64,000 nucleotides of DNA from Petrosia ficiformis. Taxonomy: Eukaryota; Porifera; Demospongiae; Haplosclerida; Petrosiidae. Made by a program: the position numbers and the translations under genes. The DNA lies in NCBI GenBank assembly GCA_947044365.1, contig OX345644.1, positions 5,732,577-5,796,576 of the forward strand. Direction: 5' to 3'. The stretch's first letter is position 1, and each line of letters opens with the position of its first letter. Under the pieces are notes generated by a model that was not told the DNA's origin, made no database searches, and saw nothing but the letters and a program-made list of their open reading frames with translations. Shown here one piece after another: positions 42,501-50,519 of this stretch.

Positions 42501-45500
42501 ATAGCTTGAAATCATCATATATATATCCATTTAGAACCAATACTTTTTCATTCGTTAAACATTAGAATGTTTTTTGGTTACTGAAAATGTAACAAGCAAA
42601 CCTCACTATACAACTTAATATTTTTTCAAGCCTGTGATGAAAAGTTTATTTCACATTGCCATTGAAAGATCAACTTCAAATGCTAGCATATGTGTATAAT
42701 TATAGTGCTGACAAACTGAAAGTACACACATATGTATCAATTCCAAAAGAAAACAATTAATCGTCTTGTTTATAATTATTGCATACTATTCCTATGTTGC
42801 TGTTTACTTTCTATACATCAGTTATCCTACATTACATTTATATTAATAAGTTTTACTCTCTCTGTCTGTCTGTCTGTCTCTCTATCTTTCTTTCTCTCTG
42901 TTTCTCTCTGTCTGTCTCTCTCTGTCTGTATCTCTGTCTCTCTGTCTCTCTCTGTCTCTCTCTGTCTATCTACATCTTGTTAGGGAGAGGATAAAAAGCT
43001 TAAAAGACAGAAAAAAGTTCAATCCTGCTAAGGGACATAGGGTCACCTGCATTGATGTTAAAATATTTGGAGCACAAACAATATATATGATCATTTTTCT
43101 GCTTTGCTCCATCTTATCTCTGGCATTCAGTGGATACTTCTATCCTTTTTGTCTCCTGTTCATCATTTATAACAATGATTTATTAATAAGAGTACTCAGG
43201 GCTGTAACTAAAAATGGTATGTGACACAAAATGAATGTTAGAGCATTGTTGTATCCTTCTCCCAAACCTGGTAAAAGTAAAGAGTTTGAGATTGTTTATA
43301 ATCACTAATTACAAACTGTTTGTGGATATCAGTAATCAATTCTTACCCCCCCCAAGCAATAAAAATTAACTGATTTCTGGGGACACAGAATGCATCACAG
43401 ATTTATTCTTTGACACTACAAAATAACGTTTTCAATCCCATATATATAATAAAATTATGTTGTTTTTATAATCTGTTATTAAACTCTAATGGATGTCACA
43501 CGTAAGGGTCTTTCAAATTCACCTTGTCCTCAGAAAAATCTTCATAACTTTAGTTTGGAATGACCAACAATTTCTTTAGCTGCGCCATTTTCATATAATT
43601 ATCGTTCCCGTTCTTTTTGGTGTGTGTCAAATTTCACTTCATTATTGAGTTACAGTATAAGCATGTATTAACCTTATGACAATAAACTATGCATTATAGT
43701 ACATATATAAAGTCATCACATCATAATTTTGAGGACATAGTGAATGTGAACAGACTATAGTCATTCCTCCACATTTACAGCAAAATACTCTTATAGCTAT
43801 TGCAAAACATGTTTGCAAAGGTTTTGAAACATTAAACCCAACCTGTAATCTCAGGCTCTATTTTTCACAATTACGTTATTATGAATCTATATAATTGTGT
43901 ATTCCATTCTATTTTTGAAGGTAAATCTCTGATTTGGGTTGCTATACTTGGTTTGATTGTACTCTTCATTTATGCTGTCATTGCCTTTGCACTGTTACAT
44001 AATCAGTTTATCATTACTGACAGTGCTAATCTTTATTGTGATACATTAGCACAATGCATGTACTCTGTGATGCGATATGGACTCATTGGTAGGATTGGAT
44101 TGGTAAGAGAACTGGTTATGTACATGAACTGTGATTCAAATACATTTTCTACGGCCCATAAAACCATTCCTATAATTACTTTCCTATATAATGTTTTATA
44201 CATAATTATATAATTACTATATTATGATTGTGTAGTTAAGGAAATTATTGCCAATTCCATGGGCTTGGTACATTAGAATTCTTTCTGCTAGCCTGTAGAC
44301 TATCCTGTAACTCAAGCATGAACACATCCATTTAAGTGCTGTGAACATTAATTGAATGAGCCACGGAATATGCAATTTCACATGCAAACATTTATGTATG
44401 AACCCATAAGCTTGTTCACGAAACTATAAATGGTAAGAGTAGAAAAACAAATAACTATATATAATAGGTTGTTGGTATCAAGAGAAAGTTGTGAGCAAAG
44501 ATTAATTTAGTCTGACTATGCATAGCAAACATAGGGATACGTTTTCTCTATAGCTTGTTTAAATTTCTGCTTCTTATAATTTATTGTGGGTGATAATCAT
44601 ATGAACACTGACATGCTTGTAATGTATATAATATATGCATTGATAGATAATTGGAAATATAGATAGATGTGTTACTGGATGGATGTATGAAAAATGAATG
44701 AGTAAAATTTTCATGTTATCTAACAAACGTCATTCATTGTATAATTCTCATAGGTGGTCCCATTTCCAAATGATGGTTACAGTTCCAATCAACAACCTGT
44801 ACGTCTGTTATTTGATTTATCATTCTTTGTGATTGTTACTGCTATTGGTCTGAACATTGTGTTTGGTATCATTATTAATACATTTGGACAACTGAGAGAG
44901 GAAAGAGTAAGTTCCAAGTCTTTTAATAGCGTATGCTATATGTATGTACTTTCGATCTCTCCATAAATTGTTGTAACACTATTTCCTAGTGTACATTATT
45001 ACATTATGATTATGCAATATTTGAAGGTAGGACTTTGGTCATTTAAATTTTAATAGCATAATTTTTTATGCTGTATGTAATTTCAAAATTGTTGTGTTTT
45101 ACAATAGTTTATATATTATATATATATTATATATATATATAATTATATATATATATAATTATATATATATATATATATATATATACTATAATTACATAAG
45201 TAAGGCATTTATGGTAGGACTTTAGAAATTATTTTTACTATAAAGAGCAGGTTTATATTCAAAGGTCACCAAAACATCTAATTGATGAACATTTTGCGCT
45301 GATAGCACTGTTCATACCATTTCCCTTCTATTCCAAGCAACCATAGACGTCTACATGTAATTTTCTTTGCATAGACATTAAATGATTTATATTGTTTAGA
45401 AGTATTCTGCAACTGTACTGAACTGAATCACAGTCAAAACACTTCAGTAGGTCTATCAAATGTGTTTACAAAGTATGAAATATAAGAGAATTTGAAAATG

Positions 45501-47362
45501 AATCAAGCATCCATTCCAATTAATTACACAAACATAAATACATATAAAGCTTAGTCAAATATAGTTATAATTAATCATATTTCTTTCATGTAGAATAAAA
45601 GTGAAAGTGACATGCGATCAACGTGTTTTATCTGTGGTATTGCAAGCTCCGAATTTGAACGGAGAGCTGATGTAAGTCATACATATAATTAATGCAATTC
45701 ACGTTCACACACATTGTGATAATGCATACCAATACATACATGAGCACTTAGTCATCAACAATGATTTGAACTCAGGGATTTGAGAACCACATTAAACGAG
45801 ATCATAATATGTGGAACTATGTATACTACTCACTATATCTTGATAGTATTGACACTGGAAATCACAATGCAATTCAGAAATATGTTTATGAACTGGTCAG
45901 TTATAAATAATCTAATATCAGTATGTATCAATTAGTATCATTCACCCACACCCATCAACCTGTCTTCTATTTATCATTTCATATGTATGTATCCATGCTA
46001 TCTTTACCTATTGACTTACATAATATATAATAATATTATATATATATATATATAATAAGTAGTGATGTACCAATAATACATTTTACTGATATTCCGATAA
46101 AGTGATTATAGCTTTACAAAGATATGTACCTATAACCATATTCTACCTTACCTTTTGGTTTTTGATTCTTTCAATGGAAAAATGAATATTTTATGACTAT
46201 GATATCATAAAACCGATTAATATGTTATAATCACAAGAAATTACTTAATCAGTTACATCTTTCAGAAACAGCAAATACTAATACTTGAAACAATGGACAA
46301 TAATGGGTGATACTGATCCAGTCCAACTATCAGTGCATCACAAAAATTAATATTAAAAAACTATATTCATTGTATATATTTATTTCATAATGTGATTGTG
46401 TTTATTCATTAGATTAAGAGAGAAGAAATTGGATTTTTTCCTCACAAAGAGGCATGTTCTCTTTTTGATAAACACGACTCAACTGAAAAGAGTTTGCATG
46501 AGTTACAACAGAAAGTTGAAAGTGTTTTGCAACGTTCTAAGGACAAATTTAGTTAGTATACACATTATTACAATAACAGCATGTAATTGTAGTGTCTTTC
46601 ATGGACACTATAATGTGGCTTGATGATTATATAAAACATAATTATTTCAGTCACACAAATAATCATTTGATGTAGTTAATACTCTCTGTTAATTTGACCA
46701 CTTACTTAATACTCTATTGTAGAATTTCTTCCATTAGTCCTAATACTTTAGAAACCTTATTGTTTTATATTGAGTTTCTGCTTGAGTGGTGTGTCTTATC
46801 TCTATGTCAGAGATCTGCAAACTAGCATAGCAACAACTGGATAATTATTTGGATTACATTCTTTTGGAATAAAGTTTGTGGGCTATCATTGTGACAGTGG
46901 GCAGTTGAGTAAAGTAATCACATTGTAATTTCCTTAATAATTAATACTTTTTTAAATTTAATGTATATAATTATGGAGATAGTTTAATAAATAACTTATT
47001 ACTGATAGGATTAATCTCTTTGACTATAAACTCTCTTTGATGTTGTATATAATGTCATTTAATTGAAAACAAAGTGTCATTTTACACATGATTAGATTCC
47101 ATACTCTTAAGTGGGTACCTAATTGTTTAGCGATCAGGCTAAAGTTTTGAAATAGACATGAAACAGTCCAATCATATTCTACAACAGAATAGTATTAAGA
47201 TTAAGAAGATTGAACTCCCAACAACACGCACTTGTACTAACTTCTCCATTGCAGGAATATGCCAAGAGCGTAAGTACTAAGAAAGCTGAACAGCAAAAAT
47301 TTACAGAAGAAATGATGAAGATCCTTCAATTCCATACACCCACAGAAATGGCATCAATTTAG
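13212..47362 (+). CDS. inositol 1,4,5-trisphosphate receptor-like calcium channel, about 73 exons
   Basis: The family is an ER-membrane tetrameric Ca2+-release channel opened by IP3. Traced exons keep reading phase across nearly all junctions and give about 2,640 residues, close to the family's usual ~2,700. Domains in order: N-terminal beta-trefoil (about 1-215), MIR/beta part of the IP3-binding core (about 220-430), alpha part of the core (about 430-620), long RIH-type solenoid (about 620-2250), six-helix channel (about 2240-2500), and CFICG...HIKRDH zinc motif plus coiled coil (about 2505 to the end). ATG 13212 opens a peptide with the family's LHVGDTVLFY signature, comparable to LHIGDICSLY. 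The pore filter and the beta-side IP3 loop diverge strongly. Two junctions (29649/29816 and 46551/47255) do not keep frame in this sequence. Length and the zinc motif favour IP3R over ryanodine receptor. Confidence 0.9.
15916..20464 (+). CDS. IP3R-like gene exons 9-15: MIR / IP3-binding core beta half
   Basis: Exons 15916-16006, 16736-16829, 16939-17040, 17554-17636, 17734-17805, 18258-18339 and 20385-20464. AGSCVRLFHKEDE matches the family's GDVVRLFHAEQ; YWQIEKDD matches LWEVEVVQ; DSCRIKHLPTRLYL matches SLFRFKHLATGHYL; YVSIKHLLTGRWLH matches YVRLRHLCTNTWVH. The phosphate-contacting loop, RTTGR in vertebrates, aligns with KLGSR. The last intron of the block (18340-20384) is unusually long and holds an M1 MITE and a tandem repeat. 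Confidence 0.85.
16350..16422. repeat. (TA)n microsatellite in intron 9
   Basis: Uninterrupted TA dinucleotides inside an intron. Similar intronic TA tracts lie at 20120-20194, 18608-18643, 19094-19128, 19565-19640, 23335-23362, 30550-30597 and 45105-45185. Confidence 0.9.
17064..17245. repeat. (ATGT)n / (GTAT)n imperfect microsatellite in intron 11
   Basis: Tetranucleotide ATGT/GTAT iterations right after the exon 11 donor. They create open frames on both strands that are purely a repeat effect. Confidence 0.9.
17470..17508. repeat. 13-nt GC-rich inverted repeat in intron 11
   Basis: GGCCTGTAGCCAG and CTGGCTACAGGCC face each other across 13 nt, 45 bp before the exon 12 acceptor. On RNA this would be a stable stem in an otherwise AT-rich intron. 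Confidence 0.85.
18700..19185 (-). mobile_element. M1 MITE, copy 3 (inverted)
   Basis: CATCCCTATGATTGCTTT (from 18733) and AAAGCAATTATAGGGATGG (to about 19162) form the ends, followed by the GGCCCTACGGGCC palindrome. The interior is the reverse complement of copies 1 and 2, including CGCGCCACGCCCATTAATTG and ACTACGTATACAACGCATAG. It sits in the longest intron of the channel gene. Confidence 0.8.
19226..20095 (+). repeat. R5 tandem direct repeat in intron 14
   Basis: Unit 1 (about 19226-19530) and unit 2 (about 19650-20095) share GCATCTTGTAGCAGCC / GATGTTGTAGCAGCC, TGTGAGTTT...TAATT and a segment ATACAATTTCTATGTTT. Each unit ends with an inverted repeat built from ATGTTTCTAATGGA and TCCATTAGAAACAT. 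A TA tract separates the units. Confidence 0.65.
20644..20694. repeat. perfect 24-nt inverted repeat in intron 15
   Basis: The left arm starts AGAAAAATAGATACATTTTG and runs 20644-20667. Its exact reverse complement occupies 20671-20694, with a 3-nt spacer. Confidence 0.9.
20717..23000 (+). CDS. IP3R-like gene exons 16-23: IP3-binding core alpha half
   Basis: Exons 20717-20767, 20844-20909, 21274-21405, 21517-21581, 21636-21750, 22120-22175, 22705-22771 and 22931-23000. TKNRQKLLRNLR aligns with the vertebrate NRERQKLMREQN segment that holds R504, K508 and R511 of IP3R1, giving K, K and R. GDSRKNENYLAK aligns with QDYRKNQEYIAK, so R568 and K569 are kept and Y567 is Ser. NARYLDFLGSLCVCCGHPIP matches PRFLDYLSDLCVSMNKSIP. 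The alpha-side phosphate contacts are thus largely kept. Confidence 0.85.
23155..23315 (+). repeat. R4 intronic repeat, copy 1
   Basis: AGGAGAAGCTACAC...CTACAGTAGTTTTG...CTTTCC and, further on, TAGCACTCGTAG are shared in order with 28445-28600, which lies in another intron of the same gene. Confidence 0.6.
23459..27479 (+). CDS. IP3R-like gene exons 24-34: central solenoid, part 1
   Basis: Exons 23459-23496, 23604-23729, 23827-23880, 24447-24650, 25201-25332, 25583-25721, 25904-25937, 26390-26444, 26530-26660, 26841-27024 and 27260-27479. LLEAQLNLFTNLCKG matches the family's YRYQLNLFARMCLDR, and MLRSRYIDLILVMFVDV matches LPYDLRASFCRLMLHMHVD. The intron after 23729 has a GC donor (AAG/GCAAGA) instead of GT; phase is kept only with that choice. 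EVMELFFRFRFYQLLK is a conserved helix before the variable acidic linker DDDTPAPA. Confidence 0.8.
24651..25200 (+). other. intron 27 and other long introns without further features
   Basis: Introns of more than 300 bp in the channel gene in which I see only AT-rich sequence and no repeat family or RNA gene: 24651-25200, 22176-22704, 31281-31862, 32027-32367, 37154-37940, 39152-39730, 39921-40616, 41337-41722, 44907-45593 (with a TA tract) and 46552-47254. A Pro/Cys-containing open stretch on the - strand at 24863-25087 has no coding character. Confidence 0.5.
27783..32026 (+). CDS. IP3R-like gene exons 35-44: central solenoid, part 2
   Basis: Exons 27783-27863, 28036-28109, 28929-29021, 29267-29401, 29509-29649, 29816-29880, 30346-30479, 30777-30905, 31081-31280 and 31863-32026. 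ITDLLATCAESKNLF matches the family's VELLAVCTEGKNVY. TRKTPFVHFLIQIYMNNEGE occupies the place of [20 protein letters not shown]. The protein frame of exon 29816-29880 (VYHQEQVIYGSLLFL) does not join exon 29509-29649 in phase because the donor reads GCAGTAAG where GCAGGTAAG would fit. Confidence 0.75.
28445..28600 (+). repeat. R4 intronic repeat, copy 2
   Basis: Shares AGGAGAAGCTACAC, CTACAGTAGTTTTG, CTTTCC and TAGCACTCGTAG with 23155-23315; the middle is diverged. Confidence 0.6.
30090..30260 (+). repeat. SINE-like element in intron 40 (+)
   Basis: TTAGCTTAGGGATTAG resembles a polymerase III A box and TAGGTTCAATCTCG a B box. The tail CAGTTCTCCTTTGTTTCTAAT...CCCTCATG matches, on the opposite strand, the element at 34686-34830. 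The wide A-B spacing suggests an internal insertion or a degraded copy. Confidence 0.5.
32368..36529 (+). CDS. IP3R-like gene exons 45-57: variable regulatory segment
   Basis: Exons 32368-32598, 32738-32885, 33268-33337, 33522-33581, 33857-33935, 34283-34362, 34492-34558, 34996-35189, 35288-35339, 35525-35584, 35654-35713, 36003-36060 and 36450-36529. REALALMKALLFSGNKLVQ matches the family helix near HESILLAIALLEGGNTTIQ. Exons 54 and 55 (35525-35584 and 35654-35713) are both exactly 60 nt, in the same phase, and encode related 20-residue peptides (YPLIDKAKPTPSMVQDP and CPLFDEEMPSPSILQDP), an exon duplication. The acidic, Ser/Thr-rich end lacks recognisable structure. Confidence 0.75.
33364..33480. 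repeat. CT-rich low-complexity tract in intron 47
   Basis: CTCT/GTCT-type iterations between the exon ending 33337 and the exon starting 33522. The open frame across it is an artefact of composition. Confidence 0.8.
34665..34940 (-). repeat. SINE-like element in intron 51 (-), with a facing partial copy
   Basis: The minus strand reads AGTGGCTCAGATGGTAAG (A box) and about 37 nt later GGGTTCAAAGC (B box), a spacing normal for tRNA, followed by a tail with TTTTCCTTTGTTTC and TCTCTCATGTCTGCATATCA. The right end of the segment carries the same tail on the + strand (TTTTCCTGTTTCTAATTTTC...CATATCATAATAATG), so the whole forms a fold-back pair. Confidence 0.55.
36105..36345. mobile_element. degenerate M1 MITE in intron 56
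   Basis: Retains AGCCCAAAGGGCCATCC, GGATCGCTTTCC, TTAATGTCACATATA, GCCAAGGGCTTGGCCAATTA in the order seen in full M1 copies. The terminal repeats are eroded. Confidence 0.6.
36959..41769 (+). CDS. IP3R-like gene exons 58-64: RIH-associated solenoid before the channel
   Basis: Exons 36959-37153, 37941-38183, 39041-39151, 39731-39920, 40617-40741, 41214-41336 and 41723-41769. IQLCVGNFKNQRVV matches the family's LQLLCENHNRDLQNFL region. HVTGSAIELLSVMLEE matches the segment around LELKNNASKLLLAIMES. HSVEIRYTQEGESVLTKVQFSF matches [21 protein letters not shown], the linker entering the membrane domain. A possible extra exon at 37381-37418 was left out because it would break frame. Confidence 0.8.
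38330..38365. repeat. 15-nt perfect inverted repeat in intron 59
   Basis: ACATAATGCATATGT and ACATATGCATTATGT flank a 6-nt spacer. No matching family member was noticed elsewhere. Confidence 0.85.
38630..38890. repeat. M2 fold-back fragment in intron 59
   Basis: AAAAAACATTTTCAAAAGAA, ATCAAAACCCAAACAG and GATGGTACTAACACAGGAGG are the left-arm landmarks of M2. AACAAACCAATATAACTAC follows. The right arm is missing, so this is a partial copy. Confidence 0.55.
40815..41000 (+). repeat. R6 intronic repeat, copy 1
   Basis: Shares CTTGACCTCAGAAAAATGTTCATAAC, CCAACAATCTTT, TGTGTGTCAAATTTCA and GAGTTACAGTA with 43510-43705 in another intron of the channel gene. Confidence 0.6.
41085..41160. mobile_element. 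hAT-like MITE end fragment
   Basis: ATTAGGGATGTGCGATATGA resembles the terminal sequence of hAT-type MITEs (TAGGGATGNNC...). Only one end is recognisable, in the intron before exon 41214-41336. Confidence 0.35.
41837..44906 (+). CDS. IP3R-like gene exons 65-69: channel domain with atypical selectivity filter
   Basis: Exons 41837-41935, 42061-42210, 42984-43216, 43921-44102 and 44754-44906, phases consistent. Hydrophobic helices include LVNLLIFLTVLLNMFILFV, FVLYTLGPIHLILSIWIV, YMIIFLLCSILSLAF, LIWVAILGLIVLFIYAVIAF and the pore-lining FFVIVTAIGLNIVFGIII. DLLIRVLRAVTKNGKSLI matches the family S4-S5 linker LLNVIKSVTRNGRSII. The pore helix CDTLAQCMYSVMRYGL aligns with CETLLMCIVTVLSHGL without gaps, but the filter that follows, GGGVGD in IP3Rs, reads RIGLVV, losing the acidic residue. 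The gate Phe and Ile of S6 are kept, and the next Asp is Asn. Confidence 0.9.
42857..42975. repeat. (TCTG)n/(TC)n microsatellite in intron 66
   Basis: Iterated CTGT/TCTC units ending just before the acceptor at 42983. It doubles as an extreme pyrimidine tract for exon 67. Confidence 0.85.
43510..43705 (+). repeat. R6 intronic repeat, copy 2
   Basis: Matches 40815-41000 in order and orientation, with about the divergence expected of old copies. Confidence 0.6.
44146..44565 (+). mobile_element. degenerate M1 MITE in intron 68
   Basis: Begins ACGGCCCATAAAACCATTCC, contains TGTAGTTAAGGAAATTATTG and CCATGGGCTTGG, and ends GCAAACATAGGGATACGTTTTCTCTATA, the order of features in full M1 copies. It lies between the exon holding the pore helix and the exon holding S6. 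Confidence 0.6.
45594..47362 (+). CDS. IP3R-like gene exons 70-73: C-terminal zinc motif and coiled coil
   Basis: Exons 45594-45671, 45776-45895, 46413-46551 and 47255-47362. STCFICG...GFENHIKRDHNMWNYVYY matches the family's TTCFICG...FEEHIKEEHNMWHYLCF, including both Cys and both His of the CCHH motif. IKREEIGFFPHKEACSLF matches IRERNLDWFPRMRAMSL. SLHELQQKVESVLQ begins the terminal coiled coil. Exon 72 ends in phase 1, which would end the protein after RICQERKY (stop at 47278-47280). The coiled-coil-like continuation EYAKSVSTKK... to the TAG at 47360 needs phase 0. One of the two is right, or one base is missing. Confidence 0.8.
46062..46345. mobile_element. hAT-like MITE in intron 71
   Basis: The left end TAGTGATGTACCAATAAT faces a right end CAACTATCAGTGCATCAC, giving the inverted repeat GTGATGYACYRATA. 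Such ends are typical of hAT-superfamily MITEs. No coding frame. Confidence 0.5.
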
Positions 47363-47985
47363 AAAAGACTCAGTTGAGAAATCTTTGAATGAACATTTTA
47401 CTCACTGTTAATGTTAACACTTCTATGAAATTTATATATACATTATATATATAAATATATTTTGAAAGATTTGCTTTTAAGTTGTAATGTAGTATAGGCC
47501 AATTTTTTTTCTGCTTACATTTCTGATTACTTTCTTAATTTTGTAATTTTTTTGCATCCACTGAGTTCCTATAAGTAATAACTTTTATTTTGTATAAAGA
47601 ATGTTTCAGCCTGAAGTAATCAGCTACGTGCAGTGATCATGACTTCACAAAGATGCACTCTGAAGTTGAATTTATAATTATACACTTCAAAAAAAAAGAG
47701 GTTTCCTGATGTGCATCAAGGGAATCCTATAAAGAAACATGACTAGAATCTACTAGAAACATTAAGACATGGCCATGGCATGTTTCTCAAGATAACATGG
47801 AAACATACCATGTCTGTGTGTTTTCTTTAGTATCTACAGAGTTTCTGTCATGTTTTCTTACAAATTTCTCTTAACACACATCAGGAAAACTGTTATTTTT
47901 TGCAGTGATACAAGAAATATCAAAGACTGAACTATATAGCTATATAAACATTATGTATAAAGGCCATTTATCTTTTTGATTGTGG
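47363..47985. other. 3' flank of the channel gene
   Basis: Probable 3' untranslated region and spacer. AATAAC/ATATAAATATATTTTG-type AT-rich sequence follows the stop. No perfect AATAAA stands out just after the stop, and no other gene is seen before the duplicated block starts. Confidence 0.4.
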
Positions 47986-48467
47986 CATATGGTTGTGTGA
48001 GACCAAATGGGTGTGAGGTCAATGTGTTTGTGGTTTCATAATTGTGGGCTTTTTTCTTTTCAAATACAGAATTATGAATTTCACTTACTCAAAGTTAATA
48101 AATGCAAGTGACAATTGTGGGTTTGGTTTGGACTAAGGTGTGTGGCGGTCTGTGTGTGCGGCCGTGGTTCATACCTTGTTGAATGTGTGCCATACTATAT
48201 CCCAGTTATGAAATGTTGGCTAAGTTGATGAAATGTAATGATTTCATAGCCATAAAATGACGTCAGTGGGTTGGGTCAGGCAAAACGGTGTGTTTAGTGA
48301 TTTGGGTGTGTTTGGAACCTCAGTTGTGTCTCTCTCCACATCCAACATTACACTTGATCATGATGCATTAATTGCAAATGTGAACTGCCCTCCCCCAAAG
48401 CTTTGTTCCCTAAAAGGAGTTATGGGGGACGTTTATACAGGAGGTATATAATCAAGGTCAATTGTAA

Positions 48468-48768
48468 CTAGTGATGGGCAATACTAGTAATTTTCATTTC
48501 AATATGATACCAAGTACTATACTGATATATTTAATAATGTGTATGCACATAATACACGTGCTTACATAAACGTACAATTTTATACAAATTCAGTCAAAAA
48601 TGTGGAAACGCTATGAAAATATTTCTGTTAAATGGGTGTGTCAGATTAAAATAGAGGTGTCGTGACTGGTATCAGTATCGATAATTGGACATTACTTGAT
48701 ACCAAAATTTCAGACAAGGTATAATAATTATGAAGTACTTTGGTATTGAATTGCCCATCACTAGTATA
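48468..48768. mobile_element. hAT-like MITE specific to duplication copy A
   Basis: ACTAGTGATGGGCAATACTA at the left is matched at the right by TTGCCCATCACTAGT, an inverted repeat of about 15 bp. The element is about 300 bp and has no coding frame. Duplication copy B lacks it around 60,020-60,045. No clear 8-bp target duplication was recognised. Confidence 0.7.
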
Positions 48769-49674
48769 AACAAACCACTTCCATATAACCCAACTTCAGT
48801 ACAGGTAGTTTGTCTTTTGCTTTTTAGCGACATAGGAACTTAGCTATGTAGAGTTGTATATATGGAAGTGCACAGTTTGTTTAGTAATTATTGTGAAACA
48901 ATGAATTAAGTGATAATGATATAAACTTTTTTTACCACAAAATATGGGAAATTTTTCATGTAGTTTAGCTACTATACACATAAATTGTCGTTTTGCTTGA
49001 GTAAAAATTTCAGGAAAAACAAAATGTTATAACAATACCTAAGTATAAAAGTATAATTATAATGATTATTGAGTAGTAAAATTTGTACATGTATTATATC
49101 TTGATAGAAAATTAGGCATTTAATTAAAAATCTAATCCGTGAATAACTTTAAAATGGAAAAATGAACTTGATGTGGAATTCTTTCTGTGTCACAGCCTCA
49201 TGATTCTAATTCCCTCGTAGCACCAGGAATGTAATCTGCACTGCTCAGTTGATTCTTTGTGAAAGCTGTGTATATAGAAATATATATACATGTATATACA
49301 GTTGAGAACACTATACAAAATGAATGCACTAAAGTGCAGAACCCTCGCTAGCTACTGCTAAACAGCATGGCTTTAGAACAACTAACATTGCAACAGCCAG
49401 GATCAACTCCGCCCAAATGTGACGATTTTTTTATGGTAGTTACCATACCAATTATGAATGAAATATGAGTAATGGTTATTGAGTTATTATGAAAAATTTA
49501 TTTTGTGTTTGACAGTTAATTACTAAGACAATAAAAGGGGTGTGGTTTTGGTAGTGAAGTAGGTATTAGTCAGTACTATTATTACCCCAAATATGGTGAC
49601 TTGATCTATTTCACCATCGGAGTTATTCACGTTGAAATTTCTCTTGCATGCATATATGTTGTGTACTTGAAATT

Positions 49675-49800
49675 TGCTTAGTTAAACAGGAAGTACCTAC
49701 TATAAACCGGATTTTTACCGGAAGTTGTCGCCATAATGTATATAATTTAGTATTTCTGCATCATGAATATTAATGAACGATGACGTCACTTTCGGTTTAT
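49675..49800 (+). promoter_or_regulatory. promoter-like cluster with ETS-type and CRE-type sites
   Basis: AACAGGAAGTACC and TTACCGGAAGTTG match ETS-family core sites. GTCGCCATAATG follows, and ATGACGTCAC at 49780-49789 contains the full CRE/ATF palindrome TGACGTCA. The cluster lies about 700 bp upstream of the first recognisable exon of the unknown gene. Function is an inference from motifs alone. Confidence 0.4.
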
Positions 49801-50515
49801 CATTTGTGGAAATTTGCAGTGGGTGTGGTCAGTTAGAGCACATGGTAAAATCATAGATTATATAGACTACATAATCTATGGTAAAATATTGGTTGAAAAA
49901 ACTTTTGTCGAAATTTTCTCAAATTTGTTTACTTGGACAGTTTATTAAAGCGTATTTGTAGTGCAGAAGTGTTTATCAAGGTAGTTAAGTTCTTTTATGT
50001 ACACTTTTATACATGTATGTATGTCTAACATCATCATTTCAGGTATATGTATTCTAATATATTGTGTAGGAGCCCATTTTAAATTTTGCATCTCATGAAT
50101 ATTTAATGAGATTGCAATTATACAAACGAACCATAGTAGAGCATACTAGACCCCTGTCCGATCGTTTTTGAGTCTCATGAATAATTCATCAGTACAAATC
50201 ATCTCATTAAAAACTTAGAATTTTTATCAATTACAAAGCTTATGAATTGCTCATGAACATCAATATTTAACTAGCTTGTAATATCACTAATAAACTCATA
50301 AATATTGAATTAGGTTATGAATTCATGAATATTTAATTAGTATAATATTTCATGTAAATGTCATTGTTTCATGAATATTAATTACATTATGAATTTATGA
50401 ATATTTAACTGATCATGAATATTATGAATATTTAATTACAGTTATGAATATCATTATTATTTAATTACATCATAATGGTTTTTAGCTCATGAATATTAAT
50501 GAATTTTTTTTTTTC
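49760..50515. repeat. reiterated ATGAATATT(TAAT) motif region
   Basis: The word ATGAATATT occurs at least eight times between 49,763 and 50,500, usually followed by TAAT or AAT and often preceded by TC, with irregular 15-60 bp spacing rather than a fixed unit. It is not a simple microsatellite. Confidence 0.7.
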
Positions 50516-50519
50516 TAGG

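Noticed and set aside
13212..47362. Ryanodine receptor as the identity of the large gene
   Set aside because: The coding length of about 2,640 residues, lack of SPRY/RyR repeats, and the residue pattern of the IP3-binding core fit IP3R. Ryanodine receptors are about twice as long.
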